From Candidatus Effluviviaceae Genus I sp. (lineage in GTDB: Bacteria; Joyebacterota; Joyebacteria; Joyebacterales; Joyebacteraceae), in contig VGIX01000002.1 in the NCBI GenBank assembly GCA_016867725.1, forward strand, positions 1 to 36,313: 36,313 nt of DNA, in the 5' to 3' direction. The position numbers were made by a program, and so were the translations under genes. Positions 29,828-36,313 of this stretch are shown in pieces. The notes under the pieces are model-generated. The model was not told the origin of the DNA. It saw nothing but the letters and a program-made list of their open reading frames with translations, and searched no databases. Numbering within the stretch: position 1 is the first letter of the stretch; each line of letters starts with the position of its first letter.

Positions 29828-30352
29828 GTGCCTCCAACGCTGGAACTCGTGCGCATCGACGACCGGCTGATCCACGGACAGGTGACCGTCGCCTGGGGGA
29901 CGTGGCTCGAGCCGGACCGGATCGTGCTGGCGAACGACGAGGTCGCCGGGACGCCGTGGCGACGCGACCTCTACGCGGGGTTCGACACGCTCGGCGCCGC
30001 CGTCAGCGTGGTGGCCGTGGACGCGCTCGCGGCGGCGATGGCCGACGGGCGGTGGGACGGGGAGCGCATGATCCTCATCGTCGAGTCGCCGACCGATCTT
30101 CTGAGGCTCATCGAGCAGGGAGTCCCGGTGCCGGCCGCGAACGTCGGCGGGATGCACTTCGCGCCGGGGAAGCGGGAGCTCCTTCCGTACGTCTACGTGG
30201 ACGACGGCGACATCCGCGCGATGAGGGCGATCGTCGGACGAGGCACGTCCCTCTTCGCTCAGGACGTTCCGCAGTCCGGGCAGGTCGATCTCGCCCTGCT
30301 GATCGCGGAGCCGGACCCGGGGCCGCGGGAGGACCAGCGCACCGGTGCATAG
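29828..30352 (+). CDS. PTS mannose/sorbose-family EIIB protein
   Basis: This 174-residue protein carries the phosphate from EIIA to the sugar during uptake by EIIC-EIID. The signature is RIDDRLIHGQVTVAWGTW with the phospho-acceptor His16, followed by RIVLANDEVAGTPWRRDLY. NVGGMHFAPGKRELLPYVYV corresponds to the conserved N-x-G-x-x-H motif. Length is normal (about 160-170). GTG 29828 follows the EIIA stop by one base, so translation is almost certainly coupled. Its last eight bases overlap the start of the GH57 gene. Confidence 0.95.
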   Translation: MPPTLELVRIDDRLIHGQVTVAWGTWLEPDRIVLANDEVAGTPWRRDLYAGFDTLGAAVSVVAVDALAAAMADGRWDGERMILIVESPTDLLRLIEQGVPVPAANVGGMHFAPGKRELLPYVYVDDGDIRAMRAIVGRGTSLFAQDVPQSGQVDLALLIAEPDPGPREDQRTGA

Positions 30353-32525
30353 CGTCACGCTCATCCTCTGCATCCACAACCACCAGCCGGTGGGGAATCT
30401 CCCGGACGTCTTCGAACGGGCGTACCGCGACGCCTATCTGCCGTTTCTCGAGACGCTGGAACGGCACCCGGCGGTCAAGCTCGCGCTTCACAACACGGGG
30501 CCGCTGCTCGAGTGGTACGAGGAGCGGGCGCCGGAGTACCTCGATCGCGTCCGCGCGCTCGTCGCCCGGGGGCAGGTCGAGGTGCTGACGGGGGGATTCT
30601 ACGAGCCGATCCTGTCGGCGATCCCGGAACGGGACGCCCTCGGCCAGGTCGCGATGATGAGCGACTACGCGGAGCGGACCTTCGGCGCGCGACCGCGGGG
30701 CATGTGGCTGGCGGAGCGCGTGTGGGAGCCCGGGCTCGCGAGGGTCATCGCCGGCGCGGGCGTGGAGTACGTGCCCCTGGACGACTACGAGTTCCGACTC
30801 GCCGGGCTCTCCGACGACGAGCTCACCGGGAGCTTCGTCACCGAAGACGAGGGGGCGCCGCTTACGCTCCTTCCCATCAGCAAGAGGCTGCGATACGCCA
30901 TTCCGTTCGGGCCGCCCGATGAGACACTGGCGGTCCTGCGCTCGCTCGGGGAGCGCGGCGGCGGTCTCATGGCGCTCTTCGGGGACGACGGCGAGAAGTT
31001 CGGCGTGTGGCCGGGAACCCGCGAGCACGTCTACGGCGACGGATGGCTCGAGGCCTTCTTCACGGCGCTCGAAAGGAACGCGTCGTGGCTCACGACGGCG
31101 ACCCTCGCGGAGTTCGTCGACCGCGAGCCGCCGCGCGGGAGGGTCTATCTGCCCGCGGCCTCGTACCCCGAGATGATGGAGTGGGCGCTGCCGACGCCCG
31201 CCAGGCGAAGCTACGAGCGGCTTCTCAGGAAGGTCGGGGAGCAGGGCGCTCTCGACGAGTGGGGACCGTTCCTGAGCGGGGGCACCTGGAAGGGGTTCAT
31301 CGCCAAGTACGACGAGTCGAACCGCATGGTCCGGAAGATGATGCGCGTGAGCGGGAAGGTCTCGGCCGCGGCGAGGGCGCTCGAGCGCTCGCGGGGCGGC
31401 GCCGGAGCGACTCCCGACCCGTCGGAGCGGCGTCCGGCCGTCGGCGCCGAGGAGATCGACGCCGCGAGGCGAGAGCTCTGGCGCGGGCAGTGCAACTGCG
31501 CGTACTGGCACGGGATCTTCGGCGGGCTCTACCTTCCGCATCTGCGGGCGGCCGTGTACCGCCATCTCATCAGGGCCGAGAACGTCGTGGACAGGGCTCG
31601 CGGCACGCGGTGGGACGCGGCGGAGGCGACGGACCACGACCTTGACGGCGACGAGGAGGTGCTGCTCGAGTCGCACTGGGCGAACGTCTACGTCGCTCCC
31701 GCGAAGGGAGGAGCGATCTTCGAGATCGACGCCCGCGGGAGCGAGGCGAACGTCCTCGGGACCATGTCGCGTTACGAGGAGGCCTACCACGACCTCCTCG
31801 CCCGGGCGGACGACACGCCGGCTCAGGGCGTCGCGAACATCCACGACGCCGTCCGAGCCAAGGAGAAGGGCCTCGCGCGGCTCGCCGCGCCCGACGCGCG
31901 GCCGCGCCGGTCGGCGGTGGACAGGTTCGTGCCCGTGGACCTCTGCGGGGCGGCGGATCTCGACCCGGAGCAGGACGACATCGGCTCGCTCGCGGGCACC
32001 CGCTACCGCTTCGAGCTCGCGCGGACCGACGGGGCCGTCGGGGCGGTGATGACCGCGTGCGGCACCGTGGAGCAGGCGCAGGGCGCGACGCCGGTGAAGA
32101 TCGCGAAGGCCGTGTGGCTCGAGCCGGACCGCCGGGTCCGCGTGACGCACGGGGTGTCGGCCGAAGGGCCCATCGAGGCGGCGTTCGTGTCGGAGTGGAA
32201 TCTGGCGTTCCTCACGGGGCATCCGGACTACGTGTTCCTGGAAGAGGCCGACGGCGAGCGGAAGAGCCTCGCCGAGCCGATCGTGCTCGCGGCGAGAGGC
32301 CCCATCCGGATCGTCGATCGGCTGTCGTCGCACGCTCTCACGCTCACGGCAACGCCTGCTGCGCTCTTCCGGCTGTCGCCGCTCGAGACGGTCTCCCAGT
32401 CGGAGGGCGGCTTCGAGCGCGTGCACCAGGGCGTCACGGTCCTCGCGTGCTGGCCGATGTCGCTCAGGCCCGGCGCGGCGTCGGAGGTGGAGATCGCACT
32501 CGGCGTGTCGCCGGAGGGAGCCTGA
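30345..32525 (+). CDS. GH57 alpha-glucan enzyme (4-alpha-glucanotransferase/alpha-amylase type)
   Basis: This 726-residue enzyme shows the five GH57 motifs: HNHQPVG (residues 11-17), GGFYEP (83-88), WLAERVWEP (121-129) with nucleophile Glu124, LFGDDGEKFGVWPGT (211-225) with acid/base Asp214, and YLPAASYPEMMEW (268-280). These positions match Glu123 and Asp214 of the Thermococcus litoralis glucanotransferase. The central GQCNCAYWHGIFGGLYLPHL and the beta-rich C-terminal half (about 400-726) are the usual accessory domains. There is no signal peptide, so it acts in the cytoplasm on stored or imported alpha-glucans. GTG 30345 overlaps EIIB by eight bases and EIIC starts four bases after its stop. 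Its location inside a PTS operon is unusual. Confidence 0.94.
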   Translation: MHSVTLILCIHNHQPVGNLPDVFERAYRDAYLPFLETLERHPAVKLALHNTGPLLEWYEERAPEYLDRVRALVARGQVEVLTGGFYEPILSAIPERDALGQVAMMSDYAERTFGARPRGMWLAERVWEPGLARVIAGAGVEYVPLDDYEFRLAGLSDDELTGSFVTEDEGAPLTLLPISKRLRYAIPFGPPDETLAVLRSLGERGGGLMALFGDDGEKFGVWPGTREHVYGDGWLEAFFTALERNASWLTTATLAEFVDREPPRGRVYLPAASYPEMMEWALPTPARRSYERLLRKVGEQGALDEWGPFLSGGTWKGFIAKYDESNRMVRKMMRVSGKVSAAARALERSRGGAGATPDPSERRPAVGAEEIDAARRELWRGQCNCAYWHGIFGGLYLPHLRAAVYRHLIRAENVVDRARGTRWDAAEATDHDLDGDEEVLLESHWANVYVAPAKGGAIFEIDARGSEANVLGTMSRYEEAYHDLLARADDTPAQGVANIHDAVRAKEKGLARLAAPDARPRRSAVDRFVPVDLCGAADLDPEQDDIGSLAGTRYRFELARTDGAVGAVMTACGTVEQAQGATPVKIAKAVWLEPDRRVRVTHGVSAEGPIEAAFVSEWNLAFLTGHPDYVFLEEADGERKSLAEPIVLAARGPIRIVDRLSSHALTLTATPAALFRLSPLETVSQSEGGFERVHQGVTVLACWPMSLRPGAASEVEIALGVSPEGA

Positions 32526-32529
32526 CGGC

Positions 32530-33210
32530 ATGACGAACGCCTCGTCGGTCGGCGCGATCGCCCTGCTCGGGGGCGCCCTCGGTCTGGACACGACGGCGGC
32601 CCTCCAGGTGATGGTGTCCGAGCCGCTCGTGGCGGGGACGCTCGCGGGCGCCGCGCTGGGAGACGCCGGGACCGGCGCGGTCATCGGGGGAGCGCTCCAG
32701 CTGGTGTGGGCGGGCGCGCTCCCCGTCGGCGCGGCCCCGTTCCCGGACGCCGCGCCCGCCGCGGTGGGCGGCGCAGGCGGCGCTATCCTCCTGGCCCGGG
32801 CGGGCGTGCCGGCCGCCACGGCGACGGCCGCAGGGCTCTTCGTCGCGCTTGTGGCGGGGATGGTCGGGCAACGGGCGACCGGCTGGCTCAGGGACCGGAA
32901 TGACGGTCTGGCCCGCCGTGCGGAGACACGCGCGGCGCACGGTGATGCGCGGGGCGTGACATCGGCTGTGGCGGTGGGGCTGGCCGCGCGGTTCGCGACA
33001 TCGGGCGCGCTTGCGCTCGCCGCCGCCCTCGCGCTGGCGGCGGCGGCCGGGCCGCTTGGGTCGCTCCCGGCGCGCGCAGGGGTCTCGCCCCTCTTCTGGG
33101 CCGCTCCGCTGGCCGTGTCCGTCGCCGTCGCGGCGGCCCGCTGTCGGCTCGAGCGGTGGCTTCTCGCCGCGGGGCTCGCGGCGGGGGCCATGGCAGCGGT
33201 CCTCTCGTGA
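32530..33210 (+). CDS. PTS mannose-family EIIC membrane component
   Basis: This 226-residue protein is very hydrophobic and rich in Ala and Gly. It has the EIIC opening GAIALLGGALGLDTTAALQV, VSEPLVAGTLAGAALGDAGT and the helix GALQLVWAGALPVGAAPFPD. With EIID it forms the sugar channel. It is shorter than typical EIIC-Man (about 255-265). The C-terminal part is low in sequence complexity, so sugar specificity cannot be judged. ATG 32530 follows GGAGCCTGACGGC. The call also depends on location between EIIB/GH57 and EIID. Confidence 0.88.
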   Translation: MTNASSVGAIALLGGALGLDTTAALQVMVSEPLVAGTLAGAALGDAGTGAVIGGALQLVWAGALPVGAAPFPDAAPAAVGGAGGAILLARAGVPAATATAAGLFVALVAGMVGQRATGWLRDRNDGLARRAETRAAHGDARGVTSAVAVGLAARFATSGALALAAALALAAAAGPLGSLPARAGVSPLFWAAPLAVSVAVAAARCRLERWLLAAGLAAGAMAAVLS

Positions 33211-33220
33211 GGTGCCGAAC

Positions 33221-33988
33221 GTGACGCCGGAGAGCACTCGCGGTGCGGAAGGCCTCAGAAGCGGACTCGCGGCCGCGGTCATCGCGCGCTCGTTCCTGCT
33301 GCAGTCGGTCTGGAACAGGCGAACGATGCAGAGCGTGGGCTTCTGCTATGCCATGCTCCCGGTGCTCGGGGAGAAGCGCGCGGATGGCGCCGCAGCGAAG
33401 GCGTTCCTCGAGAGGCACCTGGGGTTCTTCAACACGAACCCGGTTCTGGCCTCGTACGTGCTCGGCGCGGCGGCGGCCGCCGAGCTCGGGTGTTCGGGGC
33501 GTTCCGAACACGAAGCGGAGGCTACGAAGCGGGCCCTTTCGGGACCGCTGGGCATGGCCGGCGACGCCCTCTTCTGGGCGGCGTTGAGGCCGCTCGGGGG
33601 GTTCCTTGGCGTCGTGGCCCTGCTTGCGGGGAAGCCCTGGGCGGCCGCCGTCCCGCTCGTCCTGTACAACGCGCCGCACCTTCTGGTGCGCGTTCGCGGG
33701 GTGCTCGCGGGCGCGGCGCGCGGGCCGGCGGCGGCCAGGGAGGTCCTCGGGCCGGGCGTAAGGCGGACCGTCGCCGCGCTGCGGGCCGCGTGCGCGTTCG
33801 CCGCCGGGTTCGTGGCCGCGCTCGCCGTCGCACGCGCCGCCGCCGGGCCGCGGGGTGTCGTCGCGGCCGGGCTCGCGTGCGCGGCGGGGCTCGTCGCGCT
33901 CCGGCTGCGGGTCCCGCTCTCGGCGGTGGCGATCGCGGTCGTGGTCGTCGGGACGGCGCTGGCCGCCGCAGGCGTGTTGGGAGGATAG
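33221..33988 (+). CDS. PTS mannose-family EIID membrane component
   Basis: This 255-residue protein pairs with EIIC to translocate the sugar. The family pattern is visible in ARSFLLQSVWNRRTMQSVGF, YAMLPVLG, AFLERHLGFFNTNPVLASYV and GPLGMAGDALFWAALRPLGG. The C-terminal third is a run of hydrophobic helices rich in Ala and Val. Typical EIID proteins are 270-300 residues, so it is slightly short. GTG 33221 has GAGG eight bases upstream; GTG 33212 is possible. HPr starts one base after its stop. Confidence 0.93.
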   Translation: MTPESTRGAEGLRSGLAAAVIARSFLLQSVWNRRTMQSVGFCYAMLPVLGEKRADGAAAKAFLERHLGFFNTNPVLASYVLGAAAAAELGCSGRSEHEAEATKRALSGPLGMAGDALFWAALRPLGGFLGVVALLAGKPWAAAVPLVLYNAPHLLVRVRGVLAGAARGPAAAREVLGPGVRRTVAALRAACAFAAGFVAALAVARAAAGPRGVVAAGLACAAGLVALRLRVPLSAVAIAVVVVGTALAAAGVLGG

Positions 33989-33989
33989 C

Positions 33990-34256
33990 GTGATCGAGCG
34001 TGATGTGGTTCTGGCCGGCAAGCACGGTCTCCATGCGCGGCCTGCCGCGGAGTTCGTGAAGCTCGCAGGCCGGTTCGACTCGGATGTCCAGCTCTCGAAG
34101 GGCGACATGACGGTGGACGGCAAGAGCATCATGGGTGTCATGATGCTGGCCGCCGAGTGCGGGAGCACCGTCACGCTGCGCGTCAAGGGGCCCGACGAGG
34201 CGGCTGCCGCCGAGGCGCTGTCGGCCTTCCTGTCGTCGGAGCGACCGGAGGAGTGA
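33990..34256 (+). CDS. ptsH: Phosphocarrier protein HPr
   Basis: This 88-residue protein passes phosphate from EI to EIIA. His15 in KHGLHARPAAEFVKLAG is the EI-dependent site and Ser46 in DGKSIMGVMMLA is the HPr-kinase site. Both are intact and at the classical positions. GTG 33990 begins one base after the EIID stop, with GGGAGGATA upstream. Having Ser46, a local hprK and the whole PTS chain in one run implies that HPr-Ser-P can throttle the pathway here. EI begins four bases after the stop. Confidence 0.97.
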   Translation: MIERDVVLAGKHGLHARPAAEFVKLAGRFDSDVQLSKGDMTVDGKSIMGVMMLAAECGSTVTLRVKGPDEAAAAEALSAFLSSERPEE

Positions 34257-34260
34257 GCCG

Positions 34261-36045
34261 TTGATCGACCCTTCGCGCATCGGTCGTTGCAGGTTCCTCG
34301 AGGGCATCCCGGCGTCTCCCGGCATCGCCATCGGGCGGGTCTTCGTGCTCGACACCGAGCGCCCGCGCGTGGACGACGTCGCGGTGCCGCCCGAGCGGAT
34401 CGAGGACGAGGTGCGGAAGTTCACGACCGCTCTCGAGGAGACGAGGGGCGAGATCGCGCACCTCCGGGACGGGCTGGCCGAGGACCTTGGAGAGACGCGC
34501 GCCCGGATCTTCGACGCGCATCTCATGATCCTGGACGACGCCATGGTCGTCGACGGGACGCTGCGGAGGATCCGTGAGCAGCGGGCCTCCGCTGCGGTCG
34601 CGCTCACGCAGACCATCGGCCAGGTCACGGGCGCGATGGAGAGGACGCGGGACGAGTACCTGCGTGACCGCGTCTACGACATCAAGGACATCGAGCGGCG
34701 CCTCCTCATGCGGCTCCTCGGACGGAGCGCCGCTTCGCTCTCGGAGCTTGAGGAGGACGTGCTGATCGTCGCGCACGACCTCGGCGTGACGCACACGGCC
34801 GCGATGCGGCGCGAGCGCGTGATCGGCTTTGCGACCGAGGCGGGAGGCAGGACGTCCCACGCGGCCATCATGGCGCGTTCGATGGAGATCCCCGCGGTCG
34901 TGGGGCTGCGGAACGCGACGCAGGCCGTGCGGCAGGGCGAGGTGGCGATCCTCGACGGCATGCAGGGCCTTCTCGTCTACGAGTACGACGACGCCGTGTT
35001 CGACCACTACCGCGAGCGCAAGCGCCAGCACGAGGAGTTCGAGCGGCAGCTGCTCTCCCTCAAGGACTACCCGGCGATCACCCGGGACGGACGGACGCTC
35101 GAGCTTCAGGCGAACATCGAGGTGCCTGAGGAGGTCCACTCGGCGATCGCGCACGGCGCCGCGGGCATCGGCCTCTTCAGATCGGAGTACCTCTTCCTGG
35201 AACCGGGGCACCTGCCGTCGGAGGAGGACCAGTTCGAGGCCTACGCGTCCGTGGCGGCGGCGGTGGCGCCGTCGCCGGTCGTCGTGAGGACGCTCGACGT
35301 GGGCGGCGACAAGCTCGCGCCGCCCGGAAGCGGCGAGCGCGAGGCGAACCCCTTCCTCGGCTGGCGCGGGATCCGCTACAGCTTGTCGCACACGGACCTG
35401 TTCATGACGCAGCTCCGGGCGATCCTCCGGGCGAGCGCCCGGGGGACCGTCCGCGTGATGTTCCCGATGGTGTCGTCGCTTCACGAGGTCCGCGACGCGA
35501 AGCAGGTGCTCGCGGCGGCGCGCGAGGAGCTCCAGGTGCGCGGCGAGGCGTTCGACCCGAACATGGCCGTCGGGATCATGGTGGAAACGCCGGCCGCAGC
35601 GACGATCGCGGACTCCCTGGCGAGCGAGGTCGACTTCATGAGCATCGGGTCGAACGACCTCATCCAGTACTCGCTCGCCGTGGACCGCGGCAACGACCGC
35701 GTCGCCTACCTGTACGACCAGTACCACCCCGCGGTGCTGCAGCTCATCGCGCAGACGATCCGCTCGGCCAAGAGACACCGGAAGTGGGTCGGTCTGTGCG
35801 GGGAGATGGCGGGGGACCCCCTGGCGCTCCTGGTGCTTCTCGGGCTGGGGTTGGACCAGCTTTCGACCAGCCCCGTGATGCTGCCGGAGATCAAGAGCCT
35901 CGTGCGGTCGACGAGCTACGCCTTCGCGAGGAAGGTGGCCTCGCGGGTGCTGCGGCTCCGAACGGGGGCCGACGTGCGCCGCTATCTCGAGGGCGTCGTG
36001 AAGAAGCAGTTCCCGGAACTGAGCGCCACGGAGATGATCCCATGA
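34261..36045 (+). CDS. ptsI: Phosphoenolpyruvate-protein phosphotransferase, enzyme I
   Basis: This 594-residue cytoplasmic enzyme starts the PTS by phosphorylating itself with PEP and then HPr at His15. The N-terminal domain (about 12-230) begins FLEGIPASPGIAIGRVFVL. The phospho-histidine domain has GGRTSHAAIMARSMEIPAV with His200. The PEP-binding TIM barrel (about 260-580) includes GIGLFRSEYLFL, RTLDVGGDK, MVETPAA, IGSNDLIQY and the catalytic-site Cys in VGLCGEMAGDP. The length is normal. TTG 34261 is the only start near the family N-terminus and follows GGAGGAGTGAG. The stop overlaps the next start (ATGA). Confidence 0.98.
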   Translation: MIDPSRIGRCRFLEGIPASPGIAIGRVFVLDTERPRVDDVAVPPERIEDEVRKFTTALEETRGEIAHLRDGLAEDLGETRARIFDAHLMILDDAMVVDGTLRRIREQRASAAVALTQTIGQVTGAMERTRDEYLRDRVYDIKDIERRLLMRLLGRSAASLSELEEDVLIVAHDLGVTHTAAMRRERVIGFATEAGGRTSHAAIMARSMEIPAVVGLRNATQAVRQGEVAILDGMQGLLVYEYDDAVFDHYRERKRQHEEFERQLLSLKDYPAITRDGRTLELQANIEVPEEVHSAIAHGAAGIGLFRSEYLFLEPGHLPSEEDQFEAYASVAAAVAPSPVVVRTLDVGGDKLAPPGSGEREANPFLGWRGIRYSLSHTDLFMTQLRAILRASARGTVRVMFPMVSSLHEVRDAKQVLAAAREELQVRGEAFDPNMAVGIMVETPAAATIADSLASEVDFMSIGSNDLIQYSLAVDRGNDRVAYLYDQYHPAVLQLIAQTIRSAKRHRKWVGLCGEMAGDPLALLVLLGLGLDQLSTSPVMLPEIKSLVRSTSYAFARKVASRVLRLRTGADVRRYLEGVVKKQFPELSATEMIP

Positions 36046-36313
36046 TGAACCTCGATGACACGGGCGCCCTGCGTGCGGGCGACCCGAGCGGCATGCTCGG
36101 CCATCTCGAGGGGTTCCCCGAGCAGCTCGAGCGGGCTCTGGAGATCGGCCGGAGGGCGACGCTCACGCTGTCGGGACGCGGGGCGCGCGCGGTCGTTGTC
36201 GCCGGCATGGGCGGCTCGGCCATCGGCGGCGAGATCGCGGCCGCGCACCTGGCGGGCTCGATCTCGGTCCCGATGATCGTCGTGAGGAACTACGAGATGC
36301 CGGCCTTCGTCGG
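36042..36313 (+). CDS. SIS-domain bifunctional phosphoglucose/phosphomannose isomerase, partial
   Basis: The window ends after about 90 codons. The visible part has an N-terminal helix (GMLGHLEGFPEQLERALEIG) followed by the SIS core strand AVVVAGMGGSAIGGEIAAAHL and then SVPMIVVRNYEMPAFV. The G-M-G-G-S-A-I-G-G sequence is the hallmark of the archaeal-type phosphoglucose/phosphomannose isomerase. That enzyme interconverts glucose-6-phosphate or mannose-6-phosphate with fructose-6-phosphate. ATG 36042 overlaps the EI stop; ATG 36045 is the adjacent alternative, with GGAG upstream. Its place right after the PTS genes suits handling of the phosphorylated sugar they deliver. Confidence 0.85.
   Translation, partial: MMNLDDTGALRAGDPSGMLGHLEGFPEQLERALEIGRRATLTLSGRGARAVVVAGMGGSAIGGEIAAAHLAGSISVPMIVVRNYEMPAFV

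Noticed and set aside
30108-33191. A 1027-codon open frame on the minus strand
   Set aside because: It mirrors the GH57 and EIIC genes, has biased Arg/Pro/Ala composition and contains no recognisable motif.
1-36313. Sigma-54 (-24/-12) promoters, tRNA/rRNA genes, CRISPR arrays, IS elements or prophage
   Set aside because: I looked for TGGCAC-N5-TTGC, T-loop patterns, short spaced repeats and transposase or integrase motifs and found none that held up by eye. A computed search could still find weak cases.

Overview
The window is a continuous, gene-dense, high-GC stretch of bacterial chromosome. I see no insertion sequence, prophage, CRISPR array, tRNA or rRNA. It carries a full set of Kdo (LPS inner-core sugar) genes and two Lpt transport genes, so the cell is a Gram-negative (diderm) bacterium. 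High GC, mostly GTG start codons, long HPF, HPr kinase and a mannose-family PTS beside lptB-rpoN suggest a high-GC uncultured lineage of the FCB type (Eisenbacteria-, Krumholzibacteria- or Gemmatimonadota-like). That placement is inference and weak. Nearly all genes lie on the plus strand; the one clear exception is a DMT-family permease at 16578-17465.

Left third (1-12420). The end of an anion or Na+/H+ permease is followed by a small lipoprotein, a half-size UPF0016 cation transporter, an alkyltransferase-like protein, a CDF zinc exporter and a SIMPL protein. Next is an FKBP lipoprotein with its own promoter and terminator, then pepT, a methyltransferase and a DMT permease. A promoter at 7041-7069 opens a second run: DUF2721 protein, methyltransferase, peroxiredoxin, glutaredoxin, a ferredoxin:thioredoxin-reductase catalytic subunit fused to a rubredoxin-like domain, an HI0933-type flavoprotein, a cupin and a secreted DUF1028 protein. 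The peroxiredoxin-glutaredoxin-FTR/rubredoxin trio looks like a self-contained thiol electron chain and is the most interesting item here.

Middle (12421-19022). A 1040-residue hybrid sensor kinase is followed by an RRM RNA-binding protein behind a roughly 370-nt structured leader. Then come the minus-strand permease, rplU-rpmA from a divergent promoter, and a UPF0173 metal hydrolase.

Right half (19072-36313). kdsB-pyrG-kdsA-kdsC-kdsD supplies CMP-Kdo. Two tandem promoters then precede lptC-lptB-rpoN-lipA-hpf-hprK-EIIA-EIIB-GH57-EIIC-EIID-HPr-EI-phosphoglucose/phosphomannose isomerase, packed with overlapping stops and starts. The last part reads as one sugar module. A GH57 enzyme acts on alpha-glucans, a mannose-family PTS takes up and phosphorylates hexose, HPr kinase can modify HPr at Ser46, and the isomerase feeds the hexose phosphate to fructose-6-phosphate.

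Six promoters, plus a second one upstream of lptC, were found by eye. All have a -35 beginning TTG (TGG in one case) and exactly 17 bases before the -10. Five hairpin terminators or terminator-like hairpins separate most of the units.
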